In this document: piece after piece, positions 1 through 9,945 of the stretch
Layout: every line of letters begins with the position of its first letter
Position numbering within the stretch: the stretch's first letter is position 1
NCBI GenBank assembly: GCA_030583605.1
Contig: CP129466.1
Location: 248,001-312,000, forward strand
Length of the DNA: 64,000 nt
Direction of reading: 5' to 3'
DNA from: Gammaproteobacteria bacterium
Lineage (GTDB): Bacteria; Pseudomonadota; Gammaproteobacteria; Steroidobacterales; GCA-2729495
The notes under the pieces: model-generated
Seen by the model: the letters and a program-made list of their open reading frames with translations, nothing else
Told to the model about the DNA's origin: nothing
Databases searched by the model: none
Program-made: the position numbers and the translations under genes

Positions 1-1736
<1,736 letters not shown>

Positions 1737-1743
1737 TTAACCA

Positions 1744-1749
1744 ATTATA
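1744..1749 (-). promoter_or_regulatory. Possible gyrB -10 element
   Basis: A perfect TATAAT reads on the minus strand here, overlapping the recF stop codon and about 30 bp upstream of the gyrB ATG. No convincing -35 hexamer was seen at 16-18 bp. A separate gyrB promoter is therefore plausible but unproven; gyrB may also be co-transcribed with recF. Confidence 0.35.
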
Positions 1750-2836
1750 ACAAAGCATTAGCTTCGCCGTGTTCCACGTGGAACATGGCCCCGGCCATTG
1801 CAGGATCGAACCCCTCCCGGGTGATCGAGGCAAAGAACACCTGCGCCGGGATCGCCAGGATCAGCCGAAGAAACTCCCTGAGCCGCCCGGCATCGAGATC
1901 TGCGGCCGGTTCATCGACAAGCAGTGCGATAGGCCGCTGCAACTGCCGGGTAACCGTCATGGACTGCGCCAGGACCAATGCCGCGCCCAGCAACTTCTGT
2001 TGGCCCCGCGATGCCCGCCAGCGCGACGCCTCGCCGGCAACGTCCAGGCGCAGGTCCGCCCGGTGCGGCCCGATGCGGGTATAACCAGCCTGCCGGTCGC
2101 CCTCCCGGTTGGCCAGCAAGGCCGCCTGCAGCGCAGCGTCTCCAGCCCAGCCCGGCAAGTAATTCAGGACAACGGGTGCATCCAGCAATTGCCGACCCAG
2201 TTCTTCCACCACGGGCTGCAATAGCTCCAGGTGCTGGCGGCGTAATCGATCCACAGCCGCCGCCGCTTCTGCGATTGCCTCGTCCCAGGCAGCCACCACT
2301 GCGTCCGCTGCCCCTTCCCGCAGGGCCGAATTCCGTTGTGCCAGGGTCCGGCGGAACCGCCGCCAGGAATCCAGGTAGGAATGTTCCACGTGGAACACGC
2401 CCCAGTCGAGAATCCGTCGGCGACTCTCCGGTGGTCCCTGCACCAGGCTGCCAATATCGGCGTGGATCGCTTGCACCGGCAGGGCCGATGCCAACTCGGC
2501 CACCGTACCGCCGCTCGTACCTTGAATATGGATCTCCAGGCCGCCCGGCGCCACCCGGACGCCAACCTGGCGGGATCCGGTGGCATCCCGGACCTTGCCA
2601 CCGATCTCCGCGCTGGGCTGACCCGACTGAATCAATACCCGATTGTCTGCCGCTCGAAATGACCGGCCGCGACCGAGCAGGTATATGGCTTCCAGGAACG
2701 ACGTCTTGCCGGCGGCATTGCCGCCCGTGAACAGGTTGATTCTTGGATCGAACGTGAGCTCGGCGCTGCCAATGCAGCGGAAGTGCGCCACGCGAAGCTC
2801 CGACAGGATCGCCGGCGGCGTAACTGGATCCCCCAA
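1745..2836 (-). CDS. recF: DNA replication and repair protein RecF
   Basis: RecF is an SMC-like ATPase that works with RecO and RecR to load RecA at single-strand gaps. The product is 363 residues (E. coli RecF is 357). The Walker A box GGNAAGKT is at 38-45, the ABC-type signature SRGQQK at 276-281, and the Walker B/D-loop VDEPAADLD at 307-315. The start at 2836 is TTG; GGGA lies about 5 nt upstream, and no ATG gives a full N-terminus. The stop of dnaN is 11 bp upstream. Two 16-bp parS-like palindromes lie inside this reading frame, each encoding FHVEH (residues 148-152 and 352-356). The first lies in a segment that I recall as conserved in RecF; the second is at the variable C-terminus. Confidence 0.97.
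   Translation of the reverse strand: MGDPVTPPAILSELRVAHFRCIGSAELTFDPRINLFTGGNAAGKTSFLEAIYLLGRGRSFRAADNRVLIQSGQPSAEIGGKVRDATGSRQVGVRVAPGGLEIHIQGTSGGTVAELASALPVQAIHADIGSLVQGPPESRRRILDWGVFHVEHSYLDSWRRFRRTLAQRNSALREGAADAVVAAWDEAIAEAAAAVDRLRRQHLELLQPVVEELGRQLLDAPVVLNYLPGWAGDAALQAALLANREGDRQAGYTRIGPHRADLRLDVAGEASRWRASRGQQKLLGAALVLAQSMTVTRQLQRPIALLVDEPAADLDAGRLREFLRLILAIPAQVFFASITREGFDPAMAGAMFHVEHGEANALL
1770..1785. promoter_or_regulatory. parS: parS centromere-like site 1
   Basis: TGTTCCACGTGGAACA is a perfect 16-bp palindrome that matches the bacterial chromosomal parS consensus bound by ParB. It lies inside the extreme 3' end of recF, about 4 kb from the origin candidate. A cognate parAB pair is encoded at 23966-26051. 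The match to consensus is seen directly; ParB binding is inferred. Confidence 0.88.
2382..2397. promoter_or_regulatory. parS: parS centromere-like site 2
   Basis: This is a second perfect copy of the palindrome TGTTCCACGTGGAACA, 612 bp from the first and also inside recF. Here it encodes FHVEH in a segment of RecF that tends to be conserved, so part of the match could be protein-driven. The full 16-bp identity to site 1 still favours a functional ParB site. Confidence 0.85.
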
Positions 2837-2847
2837 ATTCCCGCGAC

Positions 2848-3948
2848 TCAGAGTCGCATCGGCATCACGACGTACTTGGCGTGACTCGCCTTATCCGAGC
2901 GAATCAGGCAACTGCTGTTCGCATCGACGAAATCTATCTCCACCTGCTCGCCGTCAACGGCGGCCATAGCATCGAGCAGATAGGTCACATTGAACCCGAT
3001 CTCGATGGCATCACCGTCGTAACTGACTTCGATTTCATCGCGGGCCTCTTCCTGATCGGGGTTGTTGGCCTGGATCTGCAAAGTGCCTTTGCCGATTTCC
3101 AGGCGCACACCGCGATACTTTTCGTTGGAAAGAATGGCCGCGCGCTGCAAGGCGCTCCGGAGCGATTCGCGGTCCGCCGTAAGCGTCGTGGCTTTTTCGC
3201 TCGGTATGACGCGTTCGTAGTCGGGAAACCGGCCGTCAATCAACTTGGACGTGAACCGGATACCATCGAGCGTTGCTCGAATATGGTTCGAACCGATAGC
3301 CAGCTCCACGTCCTCGCCACCCCCGAGGAGGCGGTGGAGCTCGAGCACGCCCTTGCGCGGTACGATCACTTGACCTGCTGTAACATCTTGATTATCAATA
3401 GATATTTCAGCCAATGCCAAACGGTGACCGTCAGTTGCCACGGCCCGTAGACGCTTCTTCGAAGTTTCGAGCAGCAAGCCGTTCAGGTAATAACGCACGT
3501 CCTGCTGTGCCATGGAAAACTGCGTCTTATCGAGCAACCGGGCGACGGCGGCCTGCGACAGGCGCAGACGCGAGCTGGCATCGATTTTTTCCACCTGGGG
3601 AAACTCGGCCGCCGGCAGCGTCGACAGCACAAACCGGCTGCGCCCCGATTTGATCACCAGGCGATCGCCCTCGAGGCCTATGGTGATTCGCGCGCCAGCT
3701 GCCAGGGCGCGAGTGATTTCGAGCAGCTTGCGTCCCGGCACGGTGATTTCACCGGGCACATCGACCTTGTCCACCTCGGCGTCCGCGATCAACTCGACTT
3801 CGAGATCCGTACCGGTCACGGACAGTGCGCCGTTTTTCGCCACCAGCAGCACATTCGACAGGATGGGCATCGTCTGCCGCCGCTCGACCACACCGATGAC
3901 TGCCTGCAATGGCTTCAACAACGCTTCACGCGATATGGAGAACTTCAT
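2848..3948 (-). CDS. dnaN: DNA polymerase III beta sliding clamp
   Basis: This is the processivity clamp that encircles DNA and tethers polymerase III, DnaE/PolC partners, MutS and Hda. The 366 residues match the family length exactly (E. coli 366). The N-terminal MKFSISREALLKPLQAV and the C-terminal peptide-binding groove residues ending in YVVMPMRL are characteristic. Three clamp repeats fill the protein. The ATG is at 3948. The stop is 11 bp before recF, consistent with a dnaN-recF(-gyrB) transcript. The 261 bp upstream, toward dnaA, hold the likely replication origin. Confidence 0.98.
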   Translation of the reverse strand: MKFSISREALLKPLQAVIGVVERRQTMPILSNVLLVAKNGALSVTGTDLEVELIADAEVDKVDVPGEITVPGRKLLEITRALAAGARITIGLEGDRLVIKSGRSRFVLSTLPAAEFPQVEKIDASSRLRLSQAAVARLLDKTQFSMAQQDVRYYLNGLLLETSKKRLRAVATDGHRLALAEISIDNQDVTAGQVIVPRKGVLELHRLLGGGEDVELAIGSNHIRATLDGIRFTSKLIDGRFPDYERVIPSEKATTLTADRESLRSALQRAAILSNEKYRGVRLEIGKGTLQIQANNPDQEEARDEIEVSYDGDAIEIGFNVTYLLDAMAAVDGEQVEIDFVDANSSCLIRSDKASHAKYVVMPMRL

Positions 3949-4209
3949 TCCTGTAAGCCTCGTTGGTACACAACCCGCCCGAAAAGAATCAATTCAAAAA
4001 GACGATATTTAAAATGATGATGACTATAAGCGACCCGGTGCGACGGGGATAACTGCGGTTTGCGCCGATTTTCCCGTGCTTCTGCCACACTTCGGCCATG
4101 GATGACCTGGTTGATCATCTCCATGGGCCCTGTGTGCATCCTGTTCATCGACCGGCCGTCGGGAATTATCCACAGAAAAGTCAGGGTTTCCCGGCTGATT
4201 TCCTCACAG
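3949..4209. other. oriC: Candidate replication origin (oriC) between dnaN and dnaA
   Basis: The spacer between dnaN and dnaA combines an AT-rich stretch at 3981-4020 (31 of 40 positions A/T by count, in a very GC-rich genome) with one perfect DnaA box at 4166-4174. A degenerate box lies on the minus strand at 4044-4052 (7 of 9 matches). An AT-rich unwinding element next to DnaA boxes beside dnaA is the usual bacterial origin layout. The box density is low, so the rpmH-dnaA spacer, which carries a second perfect box, is an alternative or additional part. Confidence 0.6.
4166..4174 (+). promoter_or_regulatory. DnaA box
   Basis: TTATCCACA is a perfect match to the high-affinity DnaA box. It lies 36 bp beyond the dnaA stop, within the dnaN-dnaA spacer. 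Confidence 0.8.
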
Positions 4210-5544
4210 TCAGCCCGTCAAGGTCCGCAGCAGGTTCTGGTAATCCTCCTGCACCCGGCGATCGGATTCGCGCAGCAGGTGAATGCGCCGGCAGGCGTGC
4301 AGCACCGTGGTGTGATCGCGGCCGCCGAATGCATCACCGATCTCCGGCAGGCTGTGGCGCGTCAATTCCTTCGACAAGGTCATGGCGATCTGCCGCGGCC
4401 GCGCAATCGAGCGGCTTCGCCGCTGCGACAGTAGATCCGCCACGCGAATCTTGAAATATTCGGCCACTGTTTTCTGGATGTTCTCGACGGTGACCAGGCG
4501 CTCCTGCAAAGCGAGCAGGTCGCGGAGTGCTTCGCGTGCGAACTCGAGGTCGATTGTCCGCCCGGTGAACGTGGAATTCGCGATGACACGGCGCAGGGCA
4601 CCCTCGAGCTCGCGCACATTGGAGCGGATCCGCTGCGCCATGAAGAAGGCCACTTCTTCCGGGAGCTCGACGTTCTCCGCCGCCGCCTTGGTAATCAGGA
4701 TCGCCGCGCTGGTTTCCATTTCCGGCGGTTCTACGGCCACCGTCAGCCCCCAGCCGAAGCGCGACTTGAGCCGCTCTTCAAGGCCGGTGACCTCCTTGGG
4801 ATAGCGGTCGCAGGTCAGCACCACCTGGCGCTGGCCCTCCAGTAACGAATTGAAAGTATGGAAGAATTCTTCCTGGGAGTGGTCCTTCCCGGCGAAGAAC
4901 TGGATGTCGTCGATCAGCAGCGCGTCGAGCGAACGATAGGCCTTCTTGAACTCGCTGATGGTGTTGTGCCGCAAAGCCGCAACCATGTCCTGCACGAACT
5001 GCTCGGAATGCACGTAAGCCACGCTGGCCGTCGGCCGCTCGGCCAGGATCGCGTGGCCGATGCTCTGCATGAGGTGGGTCTTGCCGAGACCGACTCCACC
5101 ATAGATGAACAGCGGGTTGTAGGCGTTGCCCGGATTTCGCGCGACCTGTGAGGCGGCCGCCCGCGCCAACTGGTTGCTCTTGCCCTCGACAAAGCGCTCG
5201 AACGTGTAGCCCGGGTTGAGCTTGCTCCCGAGGCGGGCCGGCTGGGAGGCGGCCGGCGCCACCCGGACGGTCGTGCGCGTCGGGTCGGGCAGCACGTCGC
5301 GGGTGCCCACCATCAACACGACCTGCGCTGCTCGCGCAGGCTCCGTCTCGCGGGCAACCACTTCACGGATGCGCCCGAGGCAGCGATCGGCAACCCAATC
5401 GACCACGAACCGGTTCGGCGCCAGCAGTCGCAGCGTCTGCTCGTCTTCGACCGCCTGCAACGGACGTATCCAGGTGTTGAAGTCGGTTTCGGAGAGGTCG
5501 GACTGCAGTTGGCGGAGGCAGCCGCTCCACAGGGAAGTCACCAC
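4210..5544 (-). CDS. dnaA: Chromosomal replication initiator DnaA
   Basis: DnaA is the AAA+ ATPase that binds DnaA boxes and melts the origin. The product is 444 residues. Domain I occupies about 1-85, followed by a short linker. The AAA+ domain has Walker [10 protein letters not shown] at 149-157 and Walker B LLIDDIQF at 209-216. Domain IV carries the DNA-binding signature [15 protein letters not shown] at 407-421. The start is GTG at 5544, with a GAGGGG ribosome-binding site about 5 nt upstream. Domain II is shorter than in E. coli (467 residues). The gene diverges from rpmH. A DnaA box upstream at 5617-5625 suggests autoregulation. Confidence 0.98.
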   Translation of the reverse strand: MVTSLWSGCLRQLQSDLSETDFNTWIRPLQAVEDEQTLRLLAPNRFVVDWVADRCLGRIREVVARETEPARAAQVVLMVGTRDVLPDPTRTTVRVAPAASQPARLGSKLNPGYTFERFVEGKSNQLARAAASQVARNPGNAYNPLFIYGGVGLGKTHLMQSIGHAILAERPTASVAYVHSEQFVQDMVAALRHNTISEFKKAYRSLDALLIDDIQFFAGKDHSQEEFFHTFNSLLEGQRQVVLTCDRYPKEVTGLEERLKSRFGWGLTVAVEPPEMETSAAILITKAAAENVELPEEVAFFMAQRIRSNVRELEGALRRVIANSTFTGRTIDLEFAREALRDLLALQERLVTVENIQKTVAEYFKIRVADLLSQRRSRSIARPRQIAMTLSKELTRHSLPEIGDAFGGRDHTTVLHACRRIHLLRESDRRVQEDYQNLLRTLTG

Positions 5545-5616
5545 GTTGACCCCTCGGTCGTTGATTGTTGTCGTCGGGAAGCGAAGGGACCGGAAGTCTA
5601 TCCCGGTGATCCGCGG

Positions 5617-5625
5617 TTATCCACA
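5617..5625 (+). promoter_or_regulatory. DnaA box upstream of dnaA
   Basis: TTATCCACA is a perfect DnaA box in the dnaA-rpmH divergent spacer, 73 bp upstream of the dnaA start. It is a probable autoregulatory site and may contribute to the origin. Confidence 0.75.
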
Positions 5626-5637
5626 GCAGCCCGAGCA

Positions 5638-5666
5638 TTGACAGTACAGCGGCCTGCCGGTAACCT
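5638..5666 (+). promoter_or_regulatory. Probable sigma70 promoter of rpmH-rnpA-yidC
   Basis: A perfect -35 TTGACA (5638-5643) is followed after 17 bp by TAACCT (5661-5666), a weak -10. It points toward rpmH, whose ATG is 54 bp further on. Spacing and location fit; activity is inferred. Confidence 0.55.
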
Positions 5667-5719
5667 TCCGCCCTCGCGTATCGGCCCCATCATGTTGTTT
5701 TTCGAAGGCTTTTTTCGCC

Positions 5720-5854
5720 ATGAAGCGCACTTACCAACCGAGCAAGATCAAGCGCGTGAGAACCCACGGGTTTCGCGCCCGGATGGCGACCAAGGGTGGC
5801 CGACTGATCCTGAAACGACGCCGCGCCAAAGGTCGCGCGAAGCTGACGCCCTGA
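5720..5854 (+). CDS. rpmH: 50S ribosomal protein L34
   Basis: This is a 44-residue, highly basic protein of the large ribosomal subunit. It begins [20 protein letters not shown] and ends in an Arg/Lys-rich tail, the standard bL34 pattern (E. coli 46 residues). It is divergent from dnaA and directly precedes rnpA, the near-universal arrangement at bacterial origins. The ATG at 5720 has no strong ribosome-binding site. The gene is small and easily missed. It shares a reading frame with rnpA, separated only by its TGA stop. Confidence 0.97.
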   Translation: MKRTYQPSKIKRVRTHGFRARMATKGGRLILKRRRAKGRAKLTP

Positions 5855-5875
5855 TCGCTTCGCGGATGCGCTGAA

Positions 5876-6238
5876 CTGAATCCCACCGCGCGTTCCTCCA
5901 GCCGACAGAAACTCACGCGCGCAGCTGAATTCGAGCATGTGTTCGCAGGGGGACGGCGTTCCGCCGATCGGCTTTTCACCGTGCTGTATCGTCCCTCCGG
6001 CCTGGTCTGTGCACGTCTTGGCATTACCATTTCGGCGCGACGCGTGCGCACGGCGGTGGCGCGTAACCGCATCCGCCGGCTGATCCGGGAGAGTTTTCGC
6101 CATGCAGGGCGTGGACTCGAGGGATTCGACATCGTGGTGATCGTCAGCGGTGCGGCAAGAGAGGCCGGCAACCCGGCAATTTTCGAGAGCCTGACGCAGC
6201 ACTGGGCACGCCTTCGACACGCCGGCCAACGCACCTGA
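5876..6238 (+). CDS. rnpA: Ribonuclease P protein component, non-canonical start
   Basis: This is the protein cofactor of RNase P, which helps the catalytic RNA mature tRNA 5' ends. The RNR signature (ARNRIRRLIRESFR) and the N-terminal LTRAAEFEHVF segment are clear. The first GTG (5939) falls inside that conserved segment and would delete it. Between the rpmH stop (5854) and 5939 the frame is open but contains no ATG, GTG or TTG. The best remaining initiator is CTG at 5876, giving 120 residues against a usual length near 119. An annotation starting at 5939 (99 residues) is probably truncated. Identity is certain; the start is inferred. Confidence 0.85.
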   Translation: MNPTARSSSRQKLTRAAEFEHVFAGGRRSADRLFTVLYRPSGLVCARLGITISARRVRTAVARNRIRRLIRESFRHAGRGLEGFDIVVIVSGAAREAGNPAIFESLTQHWARLRHAGQRT

Positions 6239-6250
6239 GGCACGAGCACA

Positions 6251-7915
6251 TTGAAAGCAGCGATCGACAATCTTCGGCTCGGCCTCTGGTTCACGGTCGC
6301 CGTGCTCGCGTGGGCCTGCTTCCAGGCCTGGCAACTCGATTACGCCCCACCGCGAACGTTTGCCGATGCGGTCGAGAAGGCGGCACCTGAACCGACCCAG
6401 GACCCCGCCGCCCGTTTGCCGGCCTTGCCGCAACAGCCATCAGCCGCAGCGACGACGCCGGACGCGGCGGCCCAACCGATCGACATGCCAAAGCGCGCGC
6501 CGGTACATGTTCGTACTGATGTGCTGGATGTCGAGCTCGATCCGCTGGGCGGCGACCTGATGCGCGTCAGCCTGCCGAAGTATCCGGTTCATAAAGATCA
6601 GCCAGATGTGCCGGTGGTGCTGCTCAACCCGGATGCCGCTGACCTGTTTCTTTTTCACACCGGCTTGCGCACGGCCGATGGCATGCCCGAGCCGAATCAC
6701 CTGACGCCGATGCACACCGCGCAGAGCGAGTACGCGCTCGGCGACGGCGACGACGATCTGGCGGTGACCTTTACCTGGGAGGCGCCCGGGCAGGTGGCCG
6801 TGGACAAGATCTACCACTTCCGCCGCGGCCACTACGACATCGGGCTCGAATATCGCGTCCGCAACCTCGGCACCGAACCGTATACGGCCGCAAGCTACCT
6901 GCAGATCGAGCGCCTGCACCACCCGCCGGAGCGCTCCTATTTCAATGTGGATTCCTACTCGTTCACCGGGCCGGTGACCTACGACGGGAAAAAGTACGAA
7001 AAGCTCGACGTCGGCGACATCGCCAAGGAACCGTTCCGGCAGAAACTGCCAGATGGCTGGCTGGCGTCGATCCAGCATCATTTTCTCGCCGCGGTGGTGC
7101 CGCCTGCCGACCAGGAGTATTCCTACGAAGCTGCTGCCCAGGGTGGCATCTACACACTGACCGCCATCGGGCCGCTCACTACGGTGGCGCCCGGCGCCGA
7201 GGAAACGCTCAACGCGAAACTGTTCGTCGGCCCGAAGCTGCAGGCGCAGCTCGAGGAGGTGGCCGACGGCCTCAAGCTCACCGTGGATTACGGCAGGCTG
7301 ACGATCCTTGCGCAGCCGCTGTTCTGGCTGCTGCAGCAGATCCACAATATCGTCGGGAACTGGGGCTGGTCGATCATCATCGCCACCTTCCTCATCAAGC
7401 TCGTGTTCTACAAGCTCACCGAGACCAGCGGGCGCTCCATGGCCCGCATGCGCAAGCTGCAGCCACGGATGACTGCGCTGCAGGAGCGATACAAGGACGA
7501 CCGCCAGCAGCTGAGCCAGGCGCTGATGGACCTCTACAAGCGCGAGAAGGTGAACCCCGCGGCCGGCTGCCTGCCGATGCTGATCCAGATCCCGTTCTTC
7601 ATCGCCTTCTACTGGGTGCTGCTCGAGAGCGTGGAGATGCGTCAGGCGCCTTTCGCCCTGTGGATCACCGATCTGTCCGCACGCGATCCATTTTTCATTC
7701 TGCCGCTGCTCATGGCCGCCGCGATGTGGTTCCAGACCTCCCTGAACCCGGCGCCGCCCGACCCGATGCAGGCGAAGATCATGAAATGGATGCCGATGCT
7801 GTTCGCCGGCATGTTCGCCTTCTTCCCCGCCGGCCTCGTGCTGTACTGGTTCACCAATTCGGTGCTGTCCATCGCCCAGCAGTGGAACATCAACCGCAAG
7901 CTCGCGGTCGAGTAG
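6251..7915 (+). CDS. yidC: Membrane protein insertase YidC
   Basis: YidC inserts and folds inner-membrane proteins, alone or with Sec; F0 c subunits are classic clients. The product is 554 residues (E. coli 548). It has an N-terminal transmembrane anchor at about 9-27, a large periplasmic beta-domain at about 60-330, and the conserved five-helix insertase core. The core includes GWSIIIATFLIKLVFYKLTE and a conserved cytoplasmic segment (NPAAGCLPMLIQIPFFIAFY). The start is TTG at 6251, 12 bp after rnpA. The small yidD gene usually found between rnpA and yidC is absent. Confidence 0.97.
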   Translation: MKAAIDNLRLGLWFTVAVLAWACFQAWQLDYAPPRTFADAVEKAAPEPTQDPAARLPALPQQPSAAATTPDAAAQPIDMPKRAPVHVRTDVLDVELDPLGGDLMRVSLPKYPVHKDQPDVPVVLLNPDAADLFLFHTGLRTADGMPEPNHLTPMHTAQSEYALGDGDDDLAVTFTWEAPGQVAVDKIYHFRRGHYDIGLEYRVRNLGTEPYTAASYLQIERLHHPPERSYFNVDSYSFTGPVTYDGKKYEKLDVGDIAKEPFRQKLPDGWLASIQHHFLAAVVPPADQEYSYEAAAQGGIYTLTAIGPLTTVAPGAEETLNAKLFVGPKLQAQLEEVADGLKLTVDYGRLTILAQPLFWLLQQIHNIVGNWGWSIIIATFLIKLVFYKLTETSGRSMARMRKLQPRMTALQERYKDDRQQLSQALMDLYKREKVNPAAGCLPMLIQIPFFIAFYWVLLESVEMRQAPFALWITDLSARDPFFILPLLMAAAMWFQTSLNPAPPDPMQAKIMKWMPMLFAGMFAFFPAGLVLYWFTNSVLSIAQQWNINRKLAVE

Positions 7916-7945
7916 GGCGTCGCGCCGCAGGGCCCGTGGCCGGCC

Positions 7946-9310
7946 ATGCCTGAAACGGACCTCCCGGCCGCTACCGATACCATCGTGGCCTGTGCCACGC
8001 CGGCGGGTCGCGGCGGCGTGGCCGTGGTGCGGATCTCGGGGCCTGCCGTGCCGGAACTCGCCATCGCCCTGACGGGGACGCTGCCCGTCGCGCGGCACGC
8101 CACGCTTACCGCGTTTCGCGACGCCTCGGGCGAGGCCCTCGACCTCGGCCTCGCGCTTTATTTCCCGGCTCCGCATTCATTCACCGGCGAGTATGTCCTC
8201 GAGCTGCACGCGCACGGCGGCCCGGTGCTCATCGATGCGCTCATCGAGCGCATCGTCGCCCTCGGTGCCCGCCTCGCGCGGCCGGGTGAGTTCACCGAGC
8301 GCGCTTTTCTCAACGACAAGCTCGACCTCGCCCAGGCCGAGGCCATCGCGGATCTCATCGATGCCGGCTCCCGGGCCGCCGCCCGCGCCGCGCAGCGCTC
8401 GCTGCGCGGGGATTTCTCCGCCGCCGTGCTGGCGCTGAACGAGCAGGTGACGGTGCTGCGCACCTGGGTGGAGGCCGCCATCGACTTTCCCGACGAGGAC
8501 ATCGACTTCCTCGACGCCGACGAGCTGCGCACGCGGCTGGCGGAGGTCGCCGCGCACTTCGATGCCCTGCAGGCCACCGCGCGCCAGGGCTGCCTGCTGC
8601 GCGACGGGCTCCAGGTGGTCATCGCCGGGCGGCCCAACGCCGGCAAGTCGAGCCTCCTCAACGCGCTCGCCGGCTACGACGCTGCGATCGTGACTGCGGT
8701 GCCCGGCACCACCCGCGACGTGCTGCGCGAGCAGCTCGACATCGACGGCCTGCCGATCCACGTGCTCGACACCGCCGGCCTGCGGGCCACCGACGACGTC
8801 GTGGAGACCGAAGGTGTCAGCCGCGCGCGGGCCGAGCTCGGCCGGGCCGACCATGCGCTCGTCGTCGTCGATGCCAGTGCGGCCGATGCGGTGTCGGTCG
8901 CCGCGCTCCTCGCCGAGCTGCCAGCCGGCCTCGGCTACACCCTGATCCGGAACAAAGTCGACCTCACCGGCGAGGCGCCCGGCCCGGCGAGTGGCGACGC
9001 GGCCGCGATCAACCTCGTCGCCATCACCGGTGCCGGCCTGCCCGCGCTGCGCACGCGGCTGCGCGCGGTTGCCGGCTACCAGCCAGGCGGCGAGGGCACC
9101 GTCACCGCCAGGCGCCGGCATCTCGACGCCCTCGCACGGGCGCGCGCACACTTCGACGCCGCCTGCCAGGTGCTCGAGGAGCGCCAGGCCGGCGAATTGA
9201 TGGCCGAGGAACTGCTTGCGGTACAGAACGCACTCGCCGAAATCACCGGCGAGTTCAGCAGCGACGATCTACTGGGGCGGATTTTCGGATCGTTTTGTAT
9301 CGGGAAGTAG
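7946..9310 (+). CDS. mnmE: tRNA modification GTPase MnmE
   Basis: MnmE works with MnmG to add the 5-carboxymethylaminomethyl group to uridine 34 of certain tRNAs. The 454 residues match E. coli MnmE. There is an N-terminal folate-binding domain (1-120) and a helical domain. The inserted G domain has G1 GRPNAGKSS at 228-236, GTTRD at 254-258 and DTAG at 275-278. The C-terminal CIGK motif (451-454) carries the catalytic Cys. It follows yidC by 30 bp, probably in the same transcript. Its partner mnmG is 3.8 kb downstream, beyond an accessory insert. Confidence 0.98.
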   Translation: MPETDLPAATDTIVACATPAGRGGVAVVRISGPAVPELAIALTGTLPVARHATLTAFRDASGEALDLGLALYFPAPHSFTGEYVLELHAHGGPVLIDALIERIVALGARLARPGEFTERAFLNDKLDLAQAEAIADLIDAGSRAAARAAQRSLRGDFSAAVLALNEQVTVLRTWVEAAIDFPDEDIDFLDADELRTRLAEVAAHFDALQATARQGCLLRDGLQVVIAGRPNAGKSSLLNALAGYDAAIVTAVPGTTRDVLREQLDIDGLPIHVLDTAGLRATDDVVETEGVSRARAELGRADHALVVVDASAADAVSVAALLAELPAGLGYTLIRNKVDLTGEAPGPASGDAAAINLVAITGAGLPALRTRLRAVAGYQPGGEGTVTARRRHLDALARARAHFDAACQVLEERQAGELMAEELLAVQNALAEITGEFSSDDLLGRIFGSFCIGK

Positions 9311-9342
9311 GGGCGCTTCCTGTGAATAGGGGTCTGTAAATC

Positions 9343-9417
9343 GGGGTCAGTCTGCATTTTCATTGCCAGCAGACCCGCGAGGGTCAACAGTCGGGCTGAA
9401 AAATGCAGTCTGACCCC
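9343..9417. repeat. Long inverted repeat downstream of mnmE
   Basis: Arms at 9343-9360 and 9400-9417 (18 bp, one mismatch) begin with GGGGTCAG and read into an ATTTT run at the loop side, with a 39-nt loop. A short related GGGGTCTG piece lies at 9328-9335. This layout resembles REP/RAYT-type or mobile-element border repeats seen in many gammaproteobacteria. It sits between mnmE and decayed restriction-modification remnants, so it may mark an integration or deletion boundary. It could also act as a terminator for mnmE. Confidence 0.7.
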
Positions 9418-9450
9418 AATTCCAGACTTCCGCACCCAGCGGCAGTTCGT

Positions 9451-9942
9451 TCAACTCCGCCCGGGCCTCGCGCCACGTTGGATAGTGCTCGTTAGGTATT
9501 CGTAGGCGTCGCCGAGGATGTCGTCGTGCTCGGCGCGGTTGCCCGAGAAATCCAGCTCGGGCTTCTGGAAGATGCCGATCAGGTTGGTGAGCCGATCGAC
9601 CATCTCCTTGCCGTCGCCGAGCTTGTTGGGGTCGTTGAAGTCGGGGAAGTCGCTGCGCGCAAGGCGCGCGTTGGCCTCGATCAGCGGCTGGATGACCTGG
9701 GTGTTGATCTTGTCGCCGATGTCGGCCTTGCCCTTGAGCGCCACCATGTCGGCGAAGCTCGCGCCCTTCGGGATCGTGACCGGCGGGGCGAAGTCGCGGC
9801 TCGCGCCGTACTTGTCGCTGATGTATTTGATGAACAGCATGAACAGGACGTAGTCCTTGTACTGGCTGGCATCCATGCCGCCACGCAGTTCATCGCAGGA
9901 GGCCCAGAGGGAGGAGTAGAGGTCGGATTTCTTGAGGGGCAT
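9451..9942 (-). pseudogene. Truncated type I restriction methylase HsdM (N-terminal fragment)
   Basis: The first 150 or so residues are the HsdM N-terminal domain: MPLKKSDLYSSLWASCDELR, the segment YVLFMLFIKYISDKYG, and the beginning of the N6-adenine methylase core DDILGDAYEYL. The sequence then shifts to an unrelated tail (TSTIQRGARPGRS) and stops at 163 residues, where intact HsdM runs to about 500. The SAM-binding and NPPF catalytic motifs are missing, so it cannot methylate DNA. No hsdS or hsdR is present. Together with the adjacent Fic fragment it is a relic of a type I locus. Confidence 0.85.
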
Positions 9943-9945
9943 GGC

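Noticed and set aside
1769..2662. Plus-strand open frames starting MFHVEH or containing FHVEH
   Set aside because: They are antisense to recF and begin in the parS palindromes, which read the same on both strands. They are an artefact of the palindrome, not genes.
6440..8176. A 578-codon antisense frame across yidC and mnmE
   Set aside because: It is a shadow frame of GC-rich genes, rich in Arg, His and Gly, with no domain. The sense-strand genes are unambiguous.
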